The notes beneath the pieces were generated by a model. That model searched no databases, was not told the origin of the DNA, and saw only the letters and a list, made by a program, of their open reading frames with translations. A DNA stretch of 64,000 bases from Datura wrightii (lineage: Eukaryota; Streptophyta; Magnoliopsida; Solanales; Solanaceae): assembly GCA_035772735.1 (NCBI GenBank), contig JASDFA010000018.1, positions 143,659,501-143,723,500 on the forward strand, written 5' to 3'. Shown piece after piece: positions 11,951-23,585 of this stretch (position 1 is the first letter of the stretch; the number at the start of each line of letters is the position of its first letter). Made by a program: the position numbers and the translations under genes.

Positions 11951-13020
11951 CAAGGACTGAGTTTACCTTTCTTCCCAAATTGCATGACTCTCTTTAGGGG
12001 AGATACCTTTAGAAATACCCAGTCGATCACATCAAACTCCAAATCTCTTCTCCTCACATTAGAATACGATTTCTGATGACTCTGAACGATTTTCAACCGG
12101 TCCCTTATCAACTGAACCTTCACCATCACCTCATGAACCGAATTTGTTCCTATCATAGCTGCCTCACCAATCTCGAAACATCTGATGGGAGATCTACACC
12201 TCTGCCCGTAAGGAGCCACGAATGATGCCATCTAGATACTAGAGTGGTAACTGTTATTATATGCAAACTCGATCAAGGGAAAATGATCATCCCAACTACC
12301 TTTAAAATACATAACACATGCCTTTAACATATCCTCAAGGGTTTGAATGGTTTGTTCCGCCTGGCCGTCTGTTTGCGGATCGAAGGCTGTTCTGAGCTTA
12401 ACTTGCATCCCAAGTCCTTTTTTAAGAGAATGCCAGAATTGAGAGGTAAACTGAGTACCTCAGTCTGAGATAATAGACAAGGGAACTCCATGAAGTCAAA
12501 CTAACTCCCGAATATACAACTTAGCATAATCATCCGTTGAATCCGTGGTCTTGACTGGTAGAAAATGTGTCGCCTTAGTTAGCCTGTCCACCACCACCCA
12601 AATGGAGTCATAATGTCAGCGAGTACGCGGTAGACCTGTAACGAAATCCACATTAATATTTTCCCAGTTCCAAGTAGGGATGCTGATATCTTGAAGTAAG
12701 CCTCCTGGCCTTTGATGTTTGACTTTCACTTGCTGGCAGTTTGGACATTTTTCTACGAACTGTGAAATATCTTTCTTCATACTGTCCCACCAATAGATCT
12801 CTCGCAAGTCCCGATACATCTTCGTGGATCATTGATGAATTGAATATCTGGTACCATGTGCCTTATGCAATATCCGAACTCTCAAATTATCAACGTCCAG
12901 AACACATAGTCGACCTTGGTATTGTAGCATTCCATCTCCTCCTTGGGAGAAAACCTCCACCTTAGGATTCTACACCACTTCCTTCAGCTTCGTCAATATT
13001 GGATCCTCATCTTGCCTGGA
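11951..13020 (-). pseudogene. Integrase, element F
   Basis: The zinc-binding end shows MYRDLREIYWWDSMKKD and CPNCQQVK (12616-12819). The core shows NVDFVTGLPRTR with the first catalytic Asp, then SIISD followed by TGA where CGA is usual, FDPQTDGQAEQTIQTLEDML, and LIEFAYNNSYHSSI. The C-terminal side has YGQRCRSPIRCFE and VMVKVQLIRDRLK. At least three stops interrupt it, several explained by C-to-T or G-to-A changes. It would catalyse insertion of the cDNA. Confidence 0.85.
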
Positions 13021-13700
13021 TTTAACATCATCTACCAAGGACGATTCTGACCCGTTATGCACAACAACACCGCCATCGGTCGAATCGATCAACCTAATCC
13101 TAGTCTTGCGAGTAGGTCGACATCCCTTACTAGCTCCTTCTTTCCCCCATCTACGTGGGACACACTTTCCATGGAAAGTCTACTAGTGCATCTGCAACCA
13201 CATTAGCCTTGCCCGGGTGGTAAAGGACACTCATGTCATAGTCCTTAAGTAATTCCAGCCACCTCCTTTGGCAAAGATTTAGATCCTTCTAGGTGAACAC
13301 TTATTGCAAACTCTTGTGATCTGTGAATGCATCCACGTGGACCCCATACAAGTAATGCCACCATATCATCAATGCAAAAACCACCGCAGCCAACTCAAGA
13401 TCATGGGTCGGGTAATTCTTTTCTTGGACCTTTAGTTTTCTCGAAGCATATGCTATTATCTTCCCACACACATCCCAACCCGACTCACGAAGCATCATAA
13501 TAGACAACGAAGCCATTGGTACCCTCGGGTAAGGTCAACACTGGTGCTGAAGTAAGTCAGGTCTTCAACTCTTGGAAGCTTTCCTCACAAGCATCAGACA
13601 CATTGGAACTTCACCTTTTTCTGAGTAAACATAGTCAAAGGTGCCGCAATAGATGAGAAACCCTCCACAAACCTTCGGTAGTACCCTGTTAGGCCCAAGA
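13021..13700 (-). pseudogene. RNase H, element F
   Basis: Codons read GKIIAYASRKLKVQEKNYPT, HDLELAAVVFALMIWWHYLY and DAFTDHKSLQ (13301-13516), the usual RNase H block of chromoviruses with its acidic residues. The N-terminal part (13517-13700) is frameshifted. The tether to integrase (13021-13300) contains MSVLYHPGKANVVADAL-type sequence. It would degrade the RNA strand during reverse transcription. Confidence 0.8.
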
Positions 13701-14530
13701 AACTCCGAATTTCTGAAGGATTCACCGGTCTAGGCCAATTCTTCACTGCTTCGATCTTCTAGGAATCTACCCTTATGCCTTCGCTTGATACTACATGTCC
13801 CAAAAATGCTACCGAGTTTAGAAAAAATTCACACTTACTAAACTTTGCATACAACTGACGATCCTTGAGGGTTTGCAACACTATTCTCAAATGAGTACCA
13901 TACTCCTCCTCGCTCCAGGAGTATATCAAGATGTCATCGGTGAACGCAATCACGAACATATCAAAAAATTTCTTGAACACCCTGTTCATCAGGTCCATAA
14001 AAGCTGCAGGAGCATTGGCTAGACCAAAAGACATAACAACAAATTCATAGTGACCATACCGAGTCCTGAAAGCGGTCTTCAGGATGACACTCTCCCACAC
14101 TCTAAGCTGGTGATACCCGGACCTGAGATTGATCATGGAGAAGCACTTGCATCCTAAAGCTGGTCAAACAAATCATCGATCCTGGGTAAGGGGTACCTGT
14201 ACTTAACGGTAACCTTGTTCAACCGTCGATAGTCAATACAAATGCAAAGGGAACCGTCCTTCTTCCGAACAAATAGAACTGGTGCACCCCATGGAGACTG
14301 GATCAGTCTAATGAAACCCTTATCCAACAAATCCTTTAACTGATCCTTCAATTCCTTTAGCTCGGATGGAGCCATCCTGTAAGGAGGGATAGAAATAGGT
14401 TGCGTATCTGGCAATAGATCAATACCAAAATCAATTTTCTTTTTCGGAGGAACACCTGGAAAATCTTCAAGAAACACCTCTGGATATTTTCACACCACCG
14501 GAACTGACTGGATAGTCGGGGTCTCAGACT
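13701..14530 (-). pseudogene. Reverse transcriptase, element F
   Basis: N-terminal half 14154-14477: FPGVPPKKKIDFGIDLLPDT, PYRMAPSELKELKDQLKDLL, SPWGAPVLFVRKKDGSL, IDYRRLNKVT. C-terminal half 13759-14136: LRSGYHQLRV, FGLANAPAAFMDLMNRVFK, the catalytic motif FTDDILIYS with both Asp kept, KCEFFLNSVAFLGHVVSSEG. The halves are separated near 14137-14153 by a nonsense change (CAG to TAG) and a one-base loss. Otherwise well preserved, in keeping with the young LTRs. Confidence 0.9.
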
Positions 14531-15060
14531 ACACATCCTTAACCCTAATTATGTGGTACATACACCCCTTAGATATCATCTTCCTAGCCTTAAGATAGAA
14601 AATAAACCGGCCTGCTGACACCGTCGAACTACCCTTCCAATCCAAAACTGACTCATCCGAAAAAAGAAACTCCACGGTATGGGTTCTATAATTAATCGAA
14701 GCATAACATGCAAACAACCAATCCATACACAAAATGATGTCAAAATCAGTTATGGCCAATTTTACTAAGTCTGTGGAGGTAACCTTATATAACACCGTAA
14801 TAGGGAAACCTCTATATACCCGCCTAGCTACAACTAAATCACCGACTGGAGTAGATACGGAGAATGGTGTTGACAGAATTTCAGGACTAACTCCAAAACT
14901 ACTAGCAATGTAAGGAGTCATGAAAGATAATGTAGCTCCCAGGTCTAACAAGGCATAAACATCAATATGAAAGACAAGCAACATACCAGTGACCACGTCT
15001 GGCAATGTCTCCTGCTCTTGGCGTGAGGCAAAGGCATAAAATCAGTTTTGGCGCTGACCG
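14531..15060 (-). pseudogene. Aspartic protease, element F
   Basis: Open from 15005 to 14529: VTGMLLVFHIDVYALLDLGA, TLSFMTPYIASSF, then DFDIILCMDWLFACYASINY and a VEFLF segment. In this family the active-site motif is usually D-S/T-G-A-T; here it reads DLGAT, so the residue after Asp is changed. It lies directly after the Gag zinc knuckle. It would mature the polyprotein. Confidence 0.8.
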
Positions 15061-16220
15061 CCACCCCCACTAGACGATGCTCCCTGCGAAGCTGAATGGG
15101 CTGGAGCTGCTGTTGTCCTGGTAGTTTGTGCTCATTCCCTATCATCACCCTGTCTAGCATATGGACATGCTAGGCGTATGTGCCCAGGTCTACCACACCC
15201 GAAACAGACATCCGAACTGAGTACGCACTCCCCGACTCTTGCCACACTTCCCGTATGCTGGAGAGGTATACTCTAAATAGGTGCCCCTCTGATCCTTCAA
15301 CCCTGAAGCCCTACTCCTATGATCACCCCTAGGCCTAGATTGAACACTAGCTGATGATGGGGCTAGGGCTAGTGAACTTTGCTGAAACTGTGGACGGTAG
15401 CCACCGCCGCACCTTTGATGTGAAAACCCATGACTATCTGTGCTCTATTTGCCTCCCTCTCCCTCGCATGAGTCGCCTCTATCTGCTGGGCGTACAACAC
15501 TATGTGAGGAAAGTCCATATCCTGATGAAGCATGGCAGTCCTGCAATCCTTTTCTAAATATCTAGCCACCCCATGAACAAATCAGCTCACCCGCGCCCTC
15601 TGATCCATCACCAACTCTGGGGTGTACTTTGACAACTGGATGAACTCAAGCGAATACTACATCACTATCATCTTTCCTTGCATGAGGTTAACAAACTCGG
15701 TTGCTTTCAATTCCCTCATTTCTTGAGGGAAGAATCTGTTAAGAAAGGCTATGTGGAATTCATCCCAGTTGATAGGGCCCGCTCTCGCTGCCCTGTTGTC
15801 CTTCCATTGCTTATACCAAATATGAGCGACCTCATTTAGCTTATAAGAGGACAAGTCCACACACTCCCCATTTGTCACTCCCATAACCTGAGTGACCTTT
15901 AGGATCCCTTCAATGAACTCGTGTGGATCCTCATCCACCTTTGATCCCCTGAACTCAAGAGGATTCATCCTCAGGAAGTCTCTAATTCGAGCCGCCGCTG
16001 CATTTCCATTTTGGGGAACCTACACAAAAGCCTGATGATTGACCTGAGTGGTCAAGTCCTATTCAAACATCTGAATCGCCGCCCGAAACTCGGCGTGGGC
16101 AGCCGACTCTAGTGCTTGGGGCTCCGAAACAGGTGGGGCTTGCTGATGCCCATGATCATTTCCATCTTCGTGGTCTTCATCATTCCCATTCCTCCTTCCA
16201 TTCATTCTTCTGGGAGCCAT
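15061..16220 (-). pseudogene. gag, element F
   Basis: Starts MAPRRMNGRRNGNDEDHEDG at 16220; an upstream ATG at 16271 also opens the frame, but MAPRR matches gag starts in elements C and J. The retrotransposon gag domain follows: NPLEFRGSKVDEDPHEFIEG, VAHIWYKQWKDNRA, FLNRFFPQEMRELKATEF, MQGKM, KYTPELVMDQRARV. A complete CCHC knuckle CFGCGRPGHIRLAC lies near 15172-15215. Stops are present near 16059, 15656, 15585 and elsewhere, so it is a pseudogene although the domain order is complete. Confidence 0.85.
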
Positions 16221-16413
16221 AATTCTACAATCGTGAATCGCACGATTTAGAAGGATGGAGAGACTTTTCATTGCATGACATAGAACATGAAAGAAGGGAA
16301 CATTTCTGAAACATCTAGTAGCCTTTTCGTCATAGGTGTGGTGCGCTTTAAACCCATGAAAAAGACTCTACCTAATGCGACTTGTTGACACCCTAGGACA
16401 CTTCAAACCTATG

Positions 16414-16426
16414 GCTCTGATACCAA
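16414..16426 (-). other. Primer-binding site of element F, tRNA-iMet type
   Basis: In element orientation TTGGTATCAGAGC, a perfect match to the usual initiator-Met primer site, three bases inside the 5' LTR boundary. Confidence 0.85.
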
Positions 16427-16429
16427 GTT

Positions 16430-18517
16430 TGTCATGACCCGAACGTACACCCACATCGTAGATACGGGACAAGGGACCCCGAGGGACCCCAAGTCAACCC
16501 ATGGCTCACGCATTCAACTAATCTCATTTAAATAAATAGAATATTAAGCATAAAATATCGCGACAATGTAACCATGACATAACATCAGGAAATACCAATA
16601 TTTATATAAGCTGAATACTATTTATTTGTCTGTAAGCCTTTAATATGTAAGATGAGTTGATGGGACAACATCCCTAACTAACCCGAGCAATATTGAAACA
16701 TAAACAACAAATAAGTTTATCAAATGTCCCTCGAAACATGAGGACTCACCAACAAGATGATATCATAGGCTGGGATGGACTAAAGATGAGGATGATCCTT
16801 AGATCCGGACCCAGTATCATGAAACTATACAACATAGAAAGTATGCGGTCAGTACGTGGAATGTACTGAGTAAGCAAGGTAAGTAAAATGGACATTTTGA
16901 AAGTAAACCCATAAATAGGCATATGAGAAGGACAACATGCTTGCATCAAAATCTTTGTAATAAAACATAAGGCTCAAGACTTTCAAATCATTCATAATCA
17001 TTCAATATAATAAGCGCAAATAACTTTATCATAAACTAACTTGGGCCACTAACATAAATATAACAATGCATAAAACATGTGGAACAATGGTAGGACTCGT
17101 CATAACCAACACCATCATGGTAGAGCCTTTCATAATGCCCCACTTTCTCGCTAAAGTGGGCAGAGCCGACCCTGGCTTGCCAAGTGAGGGTTGTGCATAA
17201 GGCGTGATATCACATTTGAGGGGATCATTATCATAACATCATAACATTTACAACCCACAATAGCATGTGGTTATGAGACACCGGCGTAGTCCTTTGAACG
17301 TCGGGCTGCTCGATGCCAGACACGGCTCCCCAAAACATGCATATAGACTCATACATAAATTATTAAAATAATGCATAAAAATTCATTGGCTAAGATATAA
17401 TATTTATCATCATTAATCCCCTTTAAAACATGCTTAGACAAGAATCAAGTCCCTTTTATATCGGCCAACATCATAAATCGATAATTCATGAAATTCATTT
17501 TGTAAATCATATATCATTCTTCATCACGTGGGCATTGCCTAATACTTCATCATACTCATTTCTTTCAAAAATATACCCACACATATGGGTAATTTAGATT
17601 TATGCATTTCCATAATCAATAAACTTAAAATAATGAATATTCATCATAAATCATAATTTCCATGAACTTCCATAAATGGGAAATTTAGATTTAAAAATAT
17701 TGAAACATGATTTTGAAGAAAATAATATGAAACCTACCCATCATGCATATTTCAATAAATAAAGATTAATTAAAACATACCCATAAGGAGAAATTACATT
17801 AACATGCTTTGGGTAAAACCCCATGGAATTTAAGTAGGAAAATTCATGCCTTTCATCGAAATTGGGCATGGGTAAGGAAGAATTTCACCCATTTTAAAAC
17901 CCTACATACCTGGTAATAGATGGACCTAAAGTTCCTTGAGCACCCACAAAGAAATTGAAGAAAATTGGGGAAGAGGGCCTTGAATCTCCCAAAACCTCTC
18001 TAAAATCTTTGCATGAGAATGGGTATGCAATAGGGACTTAACTCCTCTTATCACATTCAGAATATATCCCTAACGACATAATTTAGGCCTTAGGGACTTT
18101 GGAAATTATGGAAACACCCTCATTAAATCCCTGGTCACTAGTCCTCACAAGGGACCTAATGGGTCGTTGCCACAGGGCATGACTCATTGCCTTTATCCAT
18201 CGAGTCCACTGCCTAAAACTCCAAGGGAACCCCAATGGTGACTTCACGAGTCGTGAGGTCAGACCATTGCCCATCCTAATATTGTTGATCCTCCAGGGTT
18301 GACCACAGGTGATCTCACGAGTCGTGAGGTCTGACCATGACTCGTGGCCAGGTCCGTGGCCTTCCCACTCAGACTTTGCCAAACCAAGGTGACCACGAGT
18401 CACTTCATGACTCGTGGTCACTCCTCATGACTCACCTCATGAGTTGTTCTATGACCTGATGCGAATTTTCAGTTTTTCTCTGTTTTCACTTTCGGGTCTA
18501 ATCCTTGGGTTCTTGGG
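16430..18517 (-). repeat. 5' LTR of element F
   Basis: Pairs with 9378-11348 and contains about 150 bases (near 16905-17070) that the other copy lacks. CACGAGTCGTG-type inverted motifs lie at 18120-18460. Sequence stops at TTCTTGGGG; the terminal TATAACA is replaced by AGTAGTGTCTAG of a different LTR, so the end is truncated. Confidence 0.85.
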
Positions 18518-19352
18518 GAGTAGTGTCTAGCACTGAGTAGGCTAGGGGTTCAGACAACCGCGGGCCTAAGAACAACGTGCCAATGTAGGTATGTTCAGAT
18601 TTTTTGGGACCTCCCTTGTGAGCTTTCCCTGCCCCTGAGGGGCCTTCAGCTTGATATCGATATCATGGTAGTGTCGTTAGCCCTGGTAAGGCTTTGGATG
18701 GCTCTGCCTACTTGAGTGTAATACTCAGGACCATGTAAGATCTATCATGGTAATGTTGGTTATATGACGTGTCTCCCATTGTTCCTCATGATTTCAATTA
18801 TGCATCATCAGTAATGAGATTATGCTTTCAGCAGGTTTGAACCAAATGTTCAGTTTTTATTTATGATTTATGAGTTTTCGGCTTTAAGTCTTTCGATTCA
18901 GTTATGAGGTTCAGATATGTTTAATCATGTTTTCAGTTAATAGCATGCAAGCCTTACTCTCAGAATCTAATGATGTAATGATTTATGATATGCATGTTTT
19001 CAGTTTTATTTACTTTGCTATTTTACTTACCATTCATACTACATTTCAAGAACTGACCGCATACTCTATGCTGTATCGTTTCATGATATAGGCTAAGTCC
19101 CGCCGTTAGCCAGTTCTCAGAGTTAGCATATCCAATCTTGTTAGTGAGTCCTCATCCATCGAGGACCTTCAGTTAGCCTTGTTATTATCGTCTTTCAATT
19201 TCAGTCTTTTAGTGAGCTAGTTGGGGTTTTGTCCCACCAGCACGTCAGTATGCAGAGGCTTATCTGACATAGTTATGTATTCATATCTAGATTTTATGTT
19301 TCATGTTCCGTTGTTCAGATGTTATTAAATATTCAGACTTCTGCTAAAGTAT
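18518..19352 (+). repeat. Tekay-type LTR fragment, + orientation
   Basis: Reverse-complement counterpart of the block at 8300-9180: GTAGTGTCTAGCACTGAGTA, GATATCGATATCATGG, GCCTACTTGAGTGTAAT, and TTACTTACC near 19020 followed by AACTGACCGCATACTC. Most likely the body of the + LTR whose first 130 bases are at 9246-9377. The last 120 or so bases of the LTR are missing at its right end. Confidence 0.6.
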
Positions 19353-19428
19353 GGCCATCCTATCTAAATTATAGCCTAGGGCATGAGGATACACCAATGG
19401 CCCCTGGGCGTGCTTCACTGATAATAAA
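19353..19428. repeat. 76-bp dispersed repeat, copy 1
   Basis: CCATCCTATCTAAATT, GGGCATGAGG and GGGCGTGCTTCACT(G)ATAATA also occur in this order at 25592-25668, inside LTR D. Here the segment sits exactly between an LTR fragment and the integrase end of element E. Confidence 0.6.
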
Positions 19429-19681
19429 GGTTGCAAGAAGGGAGTTTAGCCCAGGTGATTTTGTCCTACTGTTTACCTCAACACTTCGATTGCATCTTGG
19501 GAAGTTGAAATCTAGATGGATGGTACCTTATAGAGTAGTGCAAGTGTCTCCATATGGTGCAGTGGATATTGAGAACAAAGAAGAAAAAAGATTTAAAGTA
19601 AATGGACAATGAATAAAAGTGTATCTAGGAGATGAGGAAGAATTAAAAAGAATAGAGGAAGTATACCTTGATGATGTTTGA
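19429..19681 (+). pseudogene. Integrase C-terminus, element E
   Basis: Reads VARREFSPGDFVLLFTSTLR, LHLGKLKSRW, then PYRVVQVSPYGAVDIENKE, RFKVNGQ, a TGA, IKVYLGDEEE and EEVYLDDV before TGA at 19679. This is the GPF/GPY-like end of Athila integrases; the usual W-SGPF is WMVPY here. One internal stop. The catalytic core is absent. Confidence 0.8.
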
Positions 19682-19693
19682 GGAGTCACAAAA

Positions 19694-19746
19694 GTCACGT
19701 CATGCCGCGATGTTAAATCAGGCGCTGCATGGGAGGCAACCCATGG
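19694..19746 (+). other. Post-integrase conserved motif with hairpin (element E)
   Basis: Begins 13 bases after the integrase stop. Reads GTCATGCCGCGATGTTAAAT, then CAGGCGCTG, then the hairpin CATGGG-AGGCAA-CCCATG at 19728-19745. Related copies stand at 39472-39558, 45898-45948 and, on minus, 60050-60102. The motif is better conserved than its surroundings and its stem covaries between copies. Confidence 0.8.
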
Positions 19747-21333
19747 AAGATGACAGGAGCACCTAGTGCACCACAGGTATGTTCTCTTCCCTATGTTCTT
19801 ATAGTTTATGCTTCGGGGACGAAGCTTACTTTTCAAAAAGGGGAGGGGGTGTAGTTCTGATTCTTGGGATTTTTGATTTGTCTGAGGGTTTTTCTTGCCG
19901 TGTTTCTTTTACCTCAGGCATGCTACCTAGTAGAACCGGCATGTGTAGGATTTTTATTTTTTTATCTTGTGATTTTTTTAAATTAGAAAGTAACTTAGAA
20001 GTACTCAGCCAATAAAAATGCACTAGTTTTTATTTTTGAAAAAGTTGACCCTGTTTAAATTTTTTTTGATGCATTAGCTATGTATTTGTGACAACATGCA
20101 TGATTTTTGTGGATCTTTTGATGTCATTTAGTTTATTAATATGAGTAGTCTTGTTAAGCCATGTATAAACCCGATAGGTGAGGTGAAAATAGTTCATGTA
20201 CCATGTCTGAGTGAGGTATAGTATTCAGTTCAGTATTGTGTTGAAGATCTAGAACTTGCCTGGTTGGTCTTTGCATAGGTTAAGGATGGTTGATTAGGAT
20301 ATGATCATAGGCCATTTTTGTTTAGCTCACTTTTAGCCTATATTACCCGACCAAAGTTGCATGACTTCCTTGATCCCAAGTTTGAGCCTTAATAGACCAT
20401 GTTTCTTTGATTTACCAATTAACCATACCTATTTGTTTTCAATGAACTTGTTTTGGCCCTGGTCCTTCCTTGGATATTGTGAACCTCAACATAAGCAAAA
20501 TGTTTAAGTTGAGGGTGGCTAGAGTAGGGGTGCGTAAATGGTGGCAACGGAGGAGAGGAAAAGAAAAGAGAAAAGAAATGGTGAAAAATGAGGTGTGGTG
20601 TGGTGAAAAGAAAAGAGATGAAAAATATTGAGAATCTTGAAACAGAAATTTCAAAAGAAAATAAAAATACTGAAAAAAAAGTTGAAAATACACCACACCC
20701 GTGCAAATGTGTATAAAGAGAAGTGAAAAGGGAAGAAAAAGGGAAATGAAAGAATAAAGGGTGAAATAGGTGAATTGTGTAGCTAATGTATGTAGTCCCA
20801 TGGAAGGGATAGTCACTTATAAAATCTTCCATCTTTATCATGTACAACACTAAGCCTACATTACAAGCCTCATCCAAGTCTTATAGAGTTCCTAACTCGA
20901 CCATCTGATAAACCAAAGTAGAGAAAATAAGGGCAAGCCTATGGTATCTGACAGATAATACTTCTAACTTCGTTGTGAGAGTGAGTATCTTACTTGTTTA
21001 GTCCTATGCTATGTTTGACATTTCATATTTGAGTGGGGACTTTATTTGTGTGAGTGTACATGGATTATATTTTCTTTCACCGTGGTCTGTGTGAAAAACA
21101 TTGGTGATGACTTGATTTCCTGTTGATAGCTAGATGGCATGTCTTGATCCCTGTTTATGATGTTTTGAGGTTGCTTGTAATGCATGAGATAATGTTGTTC
21201 CATGAGAAAGGGTCAGTAGAGTTTGTATAGAAAGTGCAAGTTTTGTTGGAGTATTGGTTGTAGTATCTTAAGTCTATTTTCTAGTTGAGCATCGTGTTTA
21301 GTTTTTTTTTCTTTGCCTGAGGACATGAAAAAG
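19747..21333 (+). other. 3' noncoding region of element E
   Basis: No gene. It holds an internal polypurine-tract copy (20500-20518) followed by a purine-rich tract rich in GAAAAG at 20545-20770. The open frames seen on the opposite strand are low-complexity Phe/Ser products of that tract. Element 1 has the same order at 40611-40800. Confidence 0.6.
20500..20518 (+). other. Internal polypurine-tract-like copy, element E
   Basis: TGTTTAAGTTGAGGGTGGC repeats the core TTTAAGTTGAGGGTG of the true tract at 21334-21350, 0.83 kb downstream. Confidence 0.6.
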
Positions 21334-21350
21334 TTTTAAGTTGAGGGTGT
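21334..21350 (+). other. Polypurine tract of element E
   Basis: TTTTAAGTTGAGGGTGT directly precedes the LTR start TGATGTGCTATGG. Confidence 0.75.
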
Positions 21351-22927
21351 TGATGTGCTATGGATTTACAGAACTTTTGACGCTCAAAACTAAGAAAATA
21401 GCATGGACTTAGGTGTATTTATGTGCATATAAGGCACTTTTCCTTTGGTTACTGGATAAATTGGTGTTTGAGCTGTAAAAGATAGCCTGAAGTGTGCAAA
21501 ATAGGCTCAGATAGCAGTCCATAGCAAGAGCCGTAGGAAGGTCCTATGTGTCGTACCGGTGGCCGTGAAAAGTTACAGAAGGCTAATGCTGAAGAGATGC
21601 AATATACGAGTCTCAGTATGAGTCATACCAAGCTTGTACGAGTCGTGGTGATGAAGTCGTGAAAAGATTAAGAAAATTTGCATAAGAGGATGACTCCTGC
21701 TTCGGAAAGGAAGTACGAACCTTGGAATGAAGGTATGAGTCGTACCATGGCGGTCGTAATGAACTTCAGAAATATTTCAAAATCACAGAGTCAAGCCATG
21801 GGAGCTCAGTACGGATCGTAAGATGGAGGTACGAGTCATACCAAGATCCAAGACTTAGCCAAAATCCATCCAGTCATGCAATGTACGACAGGATGCTACG
21901 GGCCGTAGGATCTAGCTATGGATCGTAGGTGGTCTCGTGACATGGGCGGAACCAGATATAGAAATTCACCCTATTGGCCTAGGAAAAAGGATTCTTGTGT
22001 CTGTATAAATACGTTTTCGGTTTTATTTTCAGTAGATATCGACCAGAGAAGAGATCTTTAGGAGAGAAAAAGAGAATTGAGTTTATTTGACTTGTGATCA
22101 ACCTTTTCTTGAATTATTCTTGCTACTTGTTCTTTAAGATTTTGCTAACAAATCAAAGGAAGTTTTTGTTTTCTCATCCATAATTGTAAGTATTGTTTTA
22201 TGTTTTTAATCATGAATGCAATTCAGAACCTTACAACTATGAGAGGCTAAAACCTCCATACCTACGGTTGTGGGAACCATGGTGGCTTAACAAGATAGGG
22301 TTGCACAAAGTGAACCTAAAACCAGTATAAACACTTATATTGTATTCTCTTCATGCTTAAACGTTTCTTAACGGTGCGCAACGTTGGGACATGCCCGAAT
22401 TCTTTACTTGCTTAGGTCTAAGAGGTAGAGATTAGAAGAAGAGAATTACAATGGAGCATTGATCTTGATGATCATTGTATTAACTTTAGTTGTGGTTACA
22501 GAATAGTAAAATATGGAACTTAGTGATAACAGATAGTTTGAAACCGCTCATGAGACTTGCTCGAGTAATTGAGTATAGTCATTCAATACAGATTGGTCGG
22601 TTGTTTGAATGAACCTAAGTTATCATTTCTATATGTAAGTATTGGTAATGATCACGAGTGTATACCCAAAGTAGTTATGAACCCATGGAGAACACAAACC
22701 CTAGTTATCCTTTAATATTGATTCGAAATTGAACTTTTGATAATTGTTTTTATTATTGCTTTTCTTAGAACCCCCCAATTTTGAAGTAACTACCTTATGA
22801 GTTCACTTACTGGCTGTAATCTAGCTCTTTCATATTCCCTGTGGGATCGAACCCGACCTCTAGTTGGATTCTTTATTGACAACGTCCGCTTCATACTTCA
22901 GTAAGAGGTGTGGTTTGAGTGTTATCA
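21351..22927 (+). repeat. 3' LTR of element E
   Basis: From TGATGTGCTATGGATTT to GTGTTATCA, 1577 bases. U3 holds an array of short inverted motifs around GTACGAGTCGTAC / GGATCGTA at 21520-21950; TATAAAT at 22014-22020 follows it. The other LTR is not in the window. Confidence 0.75.
22014..22020 (+). promoter_or_regulatory. TATA box, LTR of element E
   Basis: TATAAAT directly downstream of the motif array, in the context CTGTATAAATACG. Confidence 0.55.
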
Positions 22928-23585
22928 CCACTCTCCTAATTTACTACTGTAAAGGTCTAGATAAATTTGTAAACACTAGGGGTCTCAACAACTTTTTAAC
23001 CCTTTCTGGAAACAACAATTCTAACCCTCCTTTATTAACCATTCTGGCCAATATGGCATTGATACTTGCACTTTCTGTTTTTCTCGCACGATCCTTCTTG
23101 TATTTCAGGTAATCCAACGTTCACTGTTGTCCCTACCTAATTCTTAATGTCCGGTAAGGGAGCTAGCTCATATATATATACTATACTTCCTGACCTCCCA
23201 CTCCAAGGTTGCAGAAAGAACCGGGGACAATGCTGACATATCTATCAGCTTATAAGGGTGATGGGAGAAATTTAAAAGACGTTTGCTACCCTTAGGCTGA
23301 CCGTCCTCTAACCGTGGCACCTCACTGGTACTTCCTCTTGCTGCTGTAGTTATCTTGCGACTTGTTGGAGTCAATCTTACATAACATATTATTCTAGATA
23401 GACATAGCAATGAAAGCTTAGGGAATCAACCCTGTACAACTCGGATCTATAGCACAATCTAAGAAGAAGAAAGGGTAACCATACTTTCATGCCTTGTAGC
23501 CTCCTGCCTATGGAATTTGGTGCACGACACACCCATAGACAAGACTCTACTAGACACGGCTTGCAGACTCCCTAGGATATGACCT
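22928..23585 (-). other. Leader remnant of element D
   Basis: In minus orientation this follows the primer site of LTR D, so it should be the untranslated leader and start of gag. A stretch near 22950-23110 stays open in one minus frame (it includes YKKDRARKTESASINAIL), but no known domain is recognised. A short TA run lies at 23169-23180. Confidence 0.4.

Larger units (their letters stand above)
9378..18517 (-). mobile_element. Element F: near-complete Tekay/Del chromovirus
   Basis: Minus-strand element of 9.1 kb: 5' LTR 16430-18517, tRNA-iMet primer site, gag, protease, RT, RNase H, integrase, chromodomain, polypurine tract, 3' LTR 9378-11348. The first 240 aligned LTR bases differ at about nine places by eye, so it is clearly younger than element 1 or C. 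The right end lacks the last bases TATAACA that the other LTR has, and no target duplication is found, so the right junction has suffered a deletion. Confidence 0.9.
19429..22927 (+). mobile_element. Element E: 3' half of an Athila-like element
   Basis: Contains, on +, the integrase C-terminus, the post-integrase motif with its hairpin, about 1.6 kb of 3' noncoding sequence, a polypurine tract and a 3' LTR. Everything upstream of the integrase end is missing. It resembles element 1 in order but differs in LTR sequence, so it is a separate family. Confidence 0.8.

Noticed and set aside
20419..20877. Minus-strand frames of 125-152 codons rich in Phe and Ser
   Set aside because: Products of the purine-rich tract in the 3' region of element E; low complexity.
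21520..21950. Array of short spaced repeats resembling a CRISPR
   Set aside because: Repeats are irregular in length and spacing, lie in an LTR, and this is plant nuclear DNA.
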